From positions 1 to 47,703 of the forward strand of contig CABSDC010000008.1 in the NCBI GenBank assembly GCA_902476295.1: a stretch of 47,703 bases of DNA, given 5' to 3'. The notes below the pieces were generated by a model. The model was not told the DNA's origin. It ran no database searches and worked only from the letters and a program-made list of their open reading frames with translations. How positions within the stretch are numbered: position 1 is the stretch's first letter; each line of letters opens with the position of its first letter. Source of the DNA: SFTJ01 sp905210415 (GTDB lineage: Bacteria; Bacteroidota; Bacteroidia; Bacteroidales; Muribaculaceae). Of this stretch, positions 43,001 through 47,703 are shown one piece after another. A program made the translations under genes and the position numbers.

Positions 43001-43160
43001 CTTCCCTGAATGCGAAAAGGCTGATTACACCAATCTTCTTCTCGACGGCGAGCACATGGGTCTGGGATGTATCAACAGCTGGGGATACCTTCCTCTCGAC
43101 AAATACCTACTTCACTATGCCAACCGCACATTCTCGTTCACTCTATCACCGATCAGATAA
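40074..43160 (+). CDS. Secreted beta-galactosidase, GH2
   Basis: A retaining glycosidase of family GH2, 1028 residues, full length for the LacZ type. A signal peptide at 1-about 23 (VLPLTMFFAVNTTAQ) places it in the periplasm. Order: sugar-binding domain (about 45-220), Ig-like domain, (beta/alpha)8 domain (about 340-625), Ig-like domain and a C-terminal beta-galactosidase small-chain domain (about 745-1026). The acid/base is Glu467 in SLGNEAGYG and the nucleophile Glu531 in QCEYAHAMGNS. WQDPKVNQVNRLP near the start is the usual W-x-[DN]-x-x-V-x-x-x-N-[RK]-x-P pattern. There is no SusC/D or regulator nearby, so it is not an obvious polysaccharide utilisation locus. Confidence 0.95.
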   Translation: MIKGLIKASVLPLTMFFAVNTTAQTFKEWQDPKVNQVNRLPMHANYFAFESEQAAKIADRTKSSNFLSLNGIWKFNWVKDSDMRPTDFYRTDFNDKGWDSMPVPGIWELNGYGDPLYKNVGYAWCNQFRNNPPFVPIQNNHVGSYRRTIDIPATWKGKQIIAHFGSVTSNIYLWVNGKFVGYSEDSKLEAEFDLTPYLKPGKNLIAFQTFRWCDGTYLEDQDFWRLSGVGRDCYLYTRNSKAKLDDVRVTPDLDADYLNGSLNIELSTTSNVKVDIDLSDKSGKSVASLANCGKGKHSIKVDNPHKWSAESPYLYTATFTVKSNGNVMEVIPVKVGFRKIEIKNSQLLVNGQPVLFKGADRHEMDPDNGYYVTRERMIQDIEIMKKYNINAVRTCHYPDDNEWYNLCDEYGIYLVAEANIESHGMGYGEETLARDENYKLAHLERNMRNVQRSFNHPSIIFWSLGNEAGYGPNFEACYDWVKREDSSRAVQYERAELDDHTDIFCPMYYTYDDCVKYCEDDTKTKPLIQCEYAHAMGNSEGGFKEYWDIVRKYPKYQGGFIWDFVDQSLRGKGKSGVEIYTYGGDYNAYDGTDGNFNDNGLISPDRVPNPHMDEVGYIYQNIWTDPIDLKAGKISVINENFFVDLSAYRMQWTILVNGDAIQSGIIDDLKVAPQAKKEYTLPYSLNGICKCKEVLLNIEFIQKKADGLITAGQVVARQQHTIQAFKSKALALTPKGQTPQVVDNDNNYLIIKGEDFNVEFSRADGYLTIYRVAGRDLIESGKQLTPNFWRAGTDNDYGAGLQKRYKVWKNPQIKLNDLKANSDNGIITVSADYDMPEVSAKLAITYAINGNGEIKVTQAMTTTAGAEVSDMYRFGMQLPMPYHMEYSKYYGRGPIENYIDRHNSTFIGKYTQTADEQAYPYIRPQETGTKSEMRWWKQVTKGGKGLLVTAEKPFYASALHYSIESLDEGDEKRNAHFPECEKADYTNLLLDGEHMGLGCINSWGYLPLDKYLLHYANRTFSFTLSPIR

Positions 43161-43176
43161 TTGATACAATTAATCC

Positions 43177-43205
43177 AAGGTCTGGGAAACCATCTCCCAG
43201 ACCTT
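43177..43205 (+). terminator. Hairpin/terminator after the beta-galactosidase gene
   Basis: An 11-bp perfect stem (AAGGTCTGGGA 43177-43187 with its complement 43195-43205), loop 7. The U-tract is weak (ATTACTTAA), so read-through to the next gene is possible. Confidence 0.6.
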
Positions 43206-43236
43206 ATTACTTAACATCACTCATCAGAGACAAAAA

Positions 43237-43815
43237 ATGCAAAAGCTTATAGTAATTGACGTATGTATGCGCGACGAGGATTCTCGAACCAAACGAATTC
43301 TAAAACCCATCGTGGCTGAATTAGGCAAACGATATGAGATTGAAACAATCACTCTTGACGGTGAAGACTATCAATCAGTAGGACGCAGAGTGCTTGCCGA
43401 ACGTTTCAGCGGCTTTGTGCCGACTGAGATTGTGGTGCAGGCTAAGAAGATTGCTGCAGCCGACAGAATCGTAATCGCCGCTCCATTTTGGGACATGAGT
43501 TATCCTGCAATTCTCAAAGTATTCATCGAAAACATGTCGCTATTCAACATCACATTCCGCGACAACGGCACTTATTTCGAGGGGCTTTGCCATTGCGAAA
43601 GAGTGCTTTACATCACCACTCGCGGTATGAAGGTGCGCACTGGCGACGCATTAGACGGCGCAACTCCATATATCAAAGCCATCAGCGCACTTTGGGGCTT
43701 AGGAGAAGTTATCACTATTGCCGCCGACAATCTTGACTATAGCACACCAAACGAAATAGACAAAAAAATCAGCGATGCCGTGGCAGAAGGACTTGAAGTC
43801 TGCAAAAGCTTCTAA
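43237..43815 (+). CDS. Flavodoxin-fold NAD(P)H oxidoreductase (azoreductase-like)
   Basis: A 192-residue FMN-binding oxidoreductase of the Flavodoxin_2 family. The phosphate-loop region near the N-terminus (VIDVCMRDEDSRTKRIL) is atypical but placed as in AzoR-type proteins. APFWDMSYPAILKVFIENM corresponds to the FMN/active-site loop, and YITTRGMKV to the second flavin loop. Likely an NADH:quinone or azo-compound reductase; the substrate is unknown. It follows the lacZ-type gene by 76 bp with a hairpin between, and ends at a bidirectional terminator. Confidence 0.83.
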   Translation: MQKLIVIDVCMRDEDSRTKRILKPIVAELGKRYEIETITLDGEDYQSVGRRVLAERFSGFVPTEIVVQAKKIAAADRIVIAAPFWDMSYPAILKVFIENMSLFNITFRDNGTYFEGLCHCERVLYITTRGMKVRTGDALDGATPYIKAISALWGLGEVITIAADNLDYSTPNEIDKKISDAVAEGLEVCKSF

Positions 43816-43872
43816 CTCAACATCACTCACACCGTTAGATTCAACAATCACTCTATAAATCATAAAAATCAA

Positions 43873-43907
43873 AGGACTGACACACCGAGATATGTCAGTC
43901 CTCTTTT
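43873..43907. terminator. Bidirectional terminator between the oxidoreductase and HD-domain genes
   Basis: A 10-bp stem (AGGACTGACA 43873-43882 with TGTCAGTCCT 43893-43902), loop 10. It is followed by CTTTTATTT on plus and TTGATTTTTATG on minus. It lies between convergent genes. Confidence 0.75.
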
Positions 43908-43941
43908 ATTTCTAATTACAAATATTATACAGATTCCTCTC

Positions 43942-44574
43942 TTACATGTCGTCCGAAGTACCATCTTTACGCTCCATGATGCTTGCAGCAAGCGTATCGG
44001 CAGTCTGTATTATGGTGCATAGCGGATACAACTTGCGGGCAATATCAATGTTCTTGCATGCCTCACTGCTTTGCATCGCCAAGTCCCATGCACCCATATG
44101 CCATCTGATTGCCAACATCTCATCGTCATACATTGCCAATCCCATACCCATAAGCATTATCACCGACTTTTCGCCGTGACCCATAGGGAAATTCTTATAG
44201 CTGATTTTATAGCCTTCGCAATCTTCCCATGTGCCTATGCTGGTTTTGCGCTTCTTCACAGTGCGGAAGTAAATATCTGATTTGCACACATCGTGCAGCA
44301 GACTTGCTATGATCACCTTATCTTCTGAAACTTCCTTGTCAAGACCGCTCTCAATCTGCGACATTTGTTCACGAAGCATCAGCGCCACCTTGCACACATT
44401 CAACGAGTGTTGCACAAGGCCACCCTCCTCGTTTAGATGTTGTGAACACGAAGCTGGAGCCTCAAAGAATCCAAGGCTTTCAAGCTCTTCTATCACATCT
44501 TCCACACCTTCGCGTTCGGTAGATTTCAGCAATCTTATAAATTCCTCTTTATTTGCTTTTACATCAATTTCCAT
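43942..44574 (-). CDS. HD-domain hydrolase
   Basis: A 210-residue cytoplasmic protein with an HD metal-binding domain. The first His is in GGLVQHSLNVCKVA (about 55), the H-D pair in IIASLLHDVCKSDIY (about 95), and a later H in PMGHGEKSV and Asp in TADTLAA complete a plausible metal site. HD proteins are phosphohydrolases acting on nucleotides or nucleotide signals; no more exact role can be given. It is 3 bp from the upstream amidase gene, so they are cotranscribed. Confidence 0.8.
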   Translation of the reverse strand: MEIDVKANKEEFIRLLKSTEREGVEDVIEELESLGFFEAPASCSQHLNEEGGLVQHSLNVCKVALMLREQMSQIESGLDKEVSEDKVIIASLLHDVCKSDIYFRTVKKRKTSIGTWEDCEGYKISYKNFPMGHGEKSVIMLMGMGLAMYDDEMLAIRWHMGAWDLAMQSSEACKNIDIARKLYPLCTIIQTADTLAASIMERKDGTSDDM

Positions 44575-44577
44575 ATA

Positions 44578-45762
44578 TTATTTCTTTGTCATTTTTGGCA
44601 ACAAATAAGTAGTCTTATCAGCAACGACCTTCACCTTTTCGGTTTTTGTAGTGTAGCCATAAGCCTCATAACGAATAGTGTATTCACCCGGACGAAGGTT
44701 GTCAAACACAAACACGCCATTCCATTCTTGATCGGTGCAGTAAGCACGCAATGGGCGACCAGCTTTATCTGCCAAATACACCATAGCATGGTTGATAGGC
44801 TTCCATTGGTCATCAGTCCCCTCTTTGTAGCTGTAGCGAGGATGATTCATCTTCTCCTCGGCATCTTTCACAGCACCAACTATATAACCGGTTTTCTCTG
44901 GCTTTCCGTTGTAGTAGGCTCTGATGCCACGATAACAGCGCACACCCTCCATACGGCAATAGTCGCGATTAAGCAAGCGTTGTCGCTCTGGATCATAGGT
45001 GTGGAACGAACCTTCCACCAAATATCCTGGCACACGATGCTTCAGCACTGCATAATATCCATTCACACCTATTCTATTCGGTGTTCCCGGAGGTGTACCA
45101 CCCATAAATGTGATGTCGCCTACCACAAGTGGCTTCTCTGGCGAATAACTGCTCCAATAGTTCAATGGGTTATCCCAAATATATGGATAAGCCACACTCG
45201 CCATTATGTCGCTTCCTTCTTGATATGCCTTACCAGTTTCGCCACGGAACAATATTACCAGATAGTTTACCGTAGAGCCATTGCGGAAAGCATTGCTATG
45301 CAACGAAATGAAAAAATCAGGTTTTAACGAATCCACTTGGCACGCTATCTTTTCGAGCCCGACAATCTGCTGCTGACCATATTCGTCGCAGTCGGTCTCC
45401 AATCTGTCGCGATCGGTAGCCGCACCTTCAAGCGCCTTTCCATGCGATGAGTTTTCGTTTGCGATGCCTTTTTCCATAAGGTCTCTTGTCACGAAGCCAT
45501 TTCTTGTGCGGCTCATTATCACCTTTGCGCCATCAGCCTCGAGTTTTTTCTGCAACTCAAGACCTTTCCAAAGATTACTCTTCGACTCAAAAAAGCCGAG
45601 TGTATCCATATACTCATAATTAATTGTTGGAGTAGGTCTGTCGCCAGTGGTCCATGCACCATGTCCCGGATTGACATATATAACCTTGCCTTTCAGGCCT
45701 TTTGCGGCAACAGGCTGCGTCACCAACGCTCCGATTGCCAATAATGCTAACAACTTCTTCAT
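44578..45762 (-). CDS. Periplasmic N-acetylmuramoyl-L-alanine amidase with C-terminal carboxypeptidase-regulatory-like domain
   Basis: A 394-residue secreted zinc amidase, the second in the window. Signal peptide 1-about 20 (LLALLAIGALVTQPVAA). Amidase_3 motifs: VIYVNPGHGAWTTG (zinc His), DFFISLHSNAF (zinc His) and GYLVEGSFHTYD (catalytic Glu). Family insertions make the catalytic domain long (about 25-290). Residues about 295-390 form a beta-sandwich like CarbopepD_reg or Spa-type domains (FVFDNLRPGEYTIRYEAYGY). No SPOR domain is present, unlike the amidase at 12416-13585. It could recycle or remodel peptidoglycan. Confidence 0.88.
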   Translation of the reverse strand: MKKLLALLAIGALVTQPVAAKGLKGKVIYVNPGHGAWTTGDRPTPTINYEYMDTLGFFESKSNLWKGLELQKKLEADGAKVIMSRTRNGFVTRDLMEKGIANENSSHGKALEGAATDRDRLETDCDEYGQQQIVGLEKIACQVDSLKPDFFISLHSNAFRNGSTVNYLVILFRGETGKAYQEGSDIMASVAYPYIWDNPLNYWSSYSPEKPLVVGDITFMGGTPPGTPNRIGVNGYYAVLKHRVPGYLVEGSFHTYDPERQRLLNRDYCRMEGVRCYRGIRAYYNGKPEKTGYIVGAVKDAEEKMNHPRYSYKEGTDDQWKPINHAMVYLADKAGRPLRAYCTDQEWNGVFVFDNLRPGEYTIRYEAYGYTTKTEKVKVVADKTTYLLPKMTKK

Positions 45763-45793
45763 AATGGGTATAAAAGTACAAAAAAACTATGTA

Positions 45794-45869
45794 ATGCCGA
45801 ATTTTTTACGGCATGATAATTTCAAAAAATTAGGCGGCTCACATCTTCTCACCGATGCATCACCGCCTA
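45794..45869 (-). terminator. Two successive hairpins after the OmpA-type lipoprotein gene
   Basis: On the minus strand the first hairpin (TAGGCGG 45869-45863 region with CCGCCTA 45837-45831) is followed by ATTTTTTG (45830-45823). A second (ATGCCG/CGGCAT, 45814-45794) is followed by a later T-run that overlaps the promoter region of the amidase gene. Either could terminate. Confidence 0.55.
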
Positions 45870-45896
45870 TTCAATCTCTATTATTTACCTTAGCCA

Positions 45897-46595
45897 TTAT
45901 TTCGTGATAAATATTTCCACACTTCTGTTCAACGCCTTACCTCGTTCGGTATTATTGTTTCCAATAGGATTGCTGTTGCCCAATGCCACAGCATGTATCC
46001 TTCGGCTGGATATGCCATTATTCACAAGCCAACGCTTCACATTGTTGGCACGAGCATTCGACAACTGATTTGCATTGTGCTCATACGAATCGGCGCTTCC
46101 GTATATGTATATGTCGTAATCACACTGCCTCAATTTGCGATATATGTTGTTAAGAGCCTTTATTGAGCCTCCAGTAATCGTTGAGCTATTTGACGAGAAC
46201 GATATGTCGCAATCAGAATTCATTCTCACGTAAGTAAGGCCCGACTGCTCATCGTAATAACTATTTTCTTTTTGATAGTTCTCCGAATAATCGCTCTCAT
46301 ATCTTACTTCATTTCTGTTATTATTCGTGCCATAATAATACTCGTAAGCTTCTTGACGGTCTTTTTCACGACCTGCTGATGCTCCAGCCGCTGCACCTAT
46401 CACAGCACCTATATTTGCACCAACATCACTTCCGTGAGCCCCGCCAAGCACTTCGCCCAAAGCTCCACCGAGTATTGCTCCGCCAAGACCGCCGAGCACC
46501 GTACCATTGGTCTCATTGTTCCACATGCTGCAACTCGTCAACATCGACGTGCATGCCACAACCGCAACAATATTTCTGATTATGGTCTTCATCAC
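45897..46595 (-). CDS. OmpA-family lipoprotein with glycine zipper
   Basis: A 232-residue lipoprotein. The signal peptide ends in the lipobox MLTSC (about 18-22). A Gly/Ala-rich zipper follows (about 30-75: GGLGGAILGGALGEVLGG and GANIGAVIGAAAGASAG), able to insert into or pack in membranes. A Tyr/Asn/Glu-rich linker (about 76-120) leads to an OmpA-type peptidoglycan-binding domain (about 125-232: SADSYEHNANQLSNARANNVKRWLV, with the later Arg in RGKALNRSVEIFI). It probably links the outer membrane to peptidoglycan. It is a single-gene unit. Starts at 46595 and 46592 are equivalent. Confidence 0.9.
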   Translation of the reverse strand: MMKTIIRNIVAVVACTSMLTSCSMWNNETNGTVLGGLGGAILGGALGEVLGGAHGSDVGANIGAVIGAAAGASAGREKDRQEAYEYYYGTNNNRNEVRYESDYSENYQKENSYYDEQSGLTYVRMNSDCDISFSSNSSTITGGSIKALNNIYRKLRQCDYDIYIYGSADSYEHNANQLSNARANNVKRWLVNNGISSRRIHAVALGNSNPIGNNNTERGKALNRSVEIFITK

Positions 46596-46755
46596 TTAAA
46601 TTCCCTTCTTCGATTATTCTGTTTTTTCACAAGTTTGACACTATCAACCCCGAAACGTTTAATTTCACCTTTCAGCCTTGTGCCTTCCCGTGACTTTTTG
46701 AACACTTACAGTGATTTTTTCACCATAGTTTTTCAAATTTTGATCATCAATATAC

Positions 46756-47547
46756 TTATTTGATTTTCTTATTAATGTCCATCACCACAAGACCAGCAAG
46801 TTGCATGCCAAAAATCGCAGTGATGTGCACCAGCGAACCATTCACTTGCCCTTTTACAAATCCAGTGCTTTCTGATTCACTTTCGGCTTCAGCCTTTGCG
46901 CATTTGCTTCGACATGTGCCGCAATCAACATGCTCACCCTTGTTAGTCAGCAATTCATCGCTATAGACACACATAAATTTATGCTTTGGATATATGCCCG
47001 AAGATTTAAATTTCTTGCGCAACGCTCGTGCCAAAGGACAGCCTTGCACCGTCCAAAATTCCGCAACACGCACACGCAATGGGTCAATTTTCAGCGCAGC
47101 ACCCATCGATGAGAAAAACACAGCCCGTGTCTTACAAGCATTTAATATCAGGCTTGCCTTATCCTTCAGACTATCAATACAATCTATAATGTAGTCATAT
47201 TTCTCAAGATGAAACGACTCAGCAGTTTGTTCATTATAAACACTCTTTATAGCAGTCACTTGGGCATTATTATTTATCGAGAGGAGGCGCGATTTCAATT
47301 CTTCCACCTTCGACTTCCCTATATTCTCGCTGGTTGCCATCAACTGACGATTCACATTGGTCACACACACCACATCCGAATCCACAATCGTAATATTTCG
47401 TATCCCTGAGCGAACAAGTCCTTCTACGCACCAACTGCCCACACCACCAACGCCAAACACTATCACCTTCTTATCTTTGACGCTATCAATATACTCGCCA
47501 CCAAGTAGTCGTTCCGCCCTATTGAATATTGCCTTTTCTTCTATCAT
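46756..47547 (-). CDS. tcdA: tRNA threonylcarbamoyladenosine dehydratase
   Basis: ThiF/E1-like ATP-dependent enzyme that cyclises t6A37 of tRNAs (ANN-decoding) to ct6A. The nucleotide-binding loop is FGVGGVGSWCVEGL (about 31-44), then the E1-like IVDSDVVCVTNVNRQLM and YIIDCIDSLKDKASL (adenylation Asp). A C-terminal Cys group, CGTCRSKC, is present. Length 263 is normal. A TAACTTTG promoter element lies about 30 bp upstream. It is monocistronic, with a 160-bp gap to the OmpA-type gene in which I see no strong feature. Confidence 0.93.
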   Translation of the reverse strand: MIEEKAIFNRAERLLGGEYIDSVKDKKVIVFGVGGVGSWCVEGLVRSGIRNITIVDSDVVCVTNVNRQLMATSENIGKSKVEELKSRLLSINNNAQVTAIKSVYNEQTAESFHLEKYDYIIDCIDSLKDKASLILNACKTRAVFFSSMGAALKIDPLRVRVAEFWTVQGCPLARALRKKFKSSGIYPKHKFMCVYSDELLTNKGEHVDCGTCRSKCAKAEAESESESTGFVKGQVNGSLVHITAIFGMQLAGLVVMDINKKIK

Positions 47548-47575
47548 ATATCATCTTATTTTCTACAAAGTTACA

Positions 47576-47583
47576 AAACAATC
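47576..47583 (-). promoter_or_regulatory. -7 element (TAACTTTG) for tcdA
   Basis: The minus strand reads TAACTTTG, 29 bp before the start codon; no clear -33 TTG. Confidence 0.5.
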
Positions 47584-47648
47584 TTCATATAAATTTTGCC
47601 AGTGCTCCTTTCTAACTATTTTCAACATGCACAAAAGTCAACTTTTTT

Positions 47649-47703
47649 TGCAGTGTCCAAATAGAAGTGCAACGAATTTCGGGGTAAAACTATGAAAAAC
47701 ACT
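47649..47703. repeat. Right copy of the 55-bp terminal inverted repeat
   Basis: Exact reverse complement of 1-55. Read outward on the plus strand it goes from TGCAGTGTCC at the border to ATG at 47692-47694 followed by codons for K, N and T, cut off by the window end. The same interpretation as for the left copy applies: the end of a multicopy element, with the start of its gene pointing out of the contig. Confidence 0.7.

Noticed and set aside
40074..43160. Polysaccharide utilisation locus around the beta-galactosidase
   Set aside because: No SusC/SusD pair, hybrid sensor or further glycosidase is next to it; neighbours are unrelated.
1..47703. CRISPR array, complete insertion sequence, toxin-antitoxin or defence system
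   Set aside because: No regularly spaced repeats, transposase, nuclease-helicase set or paired small toxin genes were seen on either strand; the window is core genome.

Overview
The window is a 47.7 kb piece of a chromosome from the order Bacteroidales, probably a gut-type commensal. The evidence is: promoters of the Bacteroidota form TAnnTTTG in front of most transcription units, no Shine-Dalgarno-led starts, and family-level signatures such as a tandem-CBM20 GH77 4-alpha-glucanotransferase, a B12-dependent NrdJ, an EF-G2 paralogue next to an RprX/RprY-like pair, a DUF4296 lipoprotein, a DksA-like protein without zinc cysteines, and a short SerA with Lys in place of the catalytic His. Family or genus cannot be settled from the sequence alone. 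Nearly all of the window is ordinary, densely packed core genome. I see no prophage, CRISPR array, conjugative element or complete insertion sequence.

Layout. 1-55 and 47649-47703 are a perfect 55-bp inverted pair, so the contig is bounded by the same end of a repeated element on both sides. 92-5330 (minus) holds malQ and nrdJ. 5468-6308 (minus) is an ECF sigma factor followed by a 54-residue protein. 6472-8546 (minus) is an envelope/ribosome unit: two YtxH proteins, a DUF1469 holin-like protein, a small cationic protein and prmA. tRNA-Glu (minus) and a HAD phosphatase (plus) diverge at about 8.9 kb. dnaA lies at 9750-11129 (minus).

11493-21265 (minus) is one long supra-operon: ileS, dksA-like, lspA, DUF4296 lipoprotein, ftsE, lysA, amidase, mce/mlaD. 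It ends at an intrinsic terminator. It joins translation, lipoprotein processing, diaminopimelate supply, peptidoglycan splitting and lipid transport. 21519-25415 (minus) carries serA, serC and an MFS transporter. An SDR oxidoreductase (plus) and lon (minus) converge at 26.4 kb.

The right half is mostly on the plus strand: gdhA; crcB-rlmH; hemW (minus); the EF-G2 gene; rprX-rprY; plsC; tRNA-Gln; a membrane protein of unknown function; a secreted GH2 beta-galactosidase; and a flavodoxin-fold oxidoreductase. The last part, on the minus strand, has an HD-domain protein, a second periplasmic amidase, an OmpA-type glycine-zipper lipoprotein and tcdA. gdhA and the EF-G2 gene use more C- and G-ending codons than their neighbours, as expected of strongly expressed genes.

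Most notable points: the EF-G2 gene, whose switch regions lack the residues needed for GTP hydrolysis (a starvation translation factor described in Bacteroides) and which sits in front of a two-component system; the plsC frame, which has no stop before running through tRNA-Gln; a 20-bp intergenic motif present twice (19/20 identical); the contig-end inverted repeats; and several enzymes with replaced key residues.
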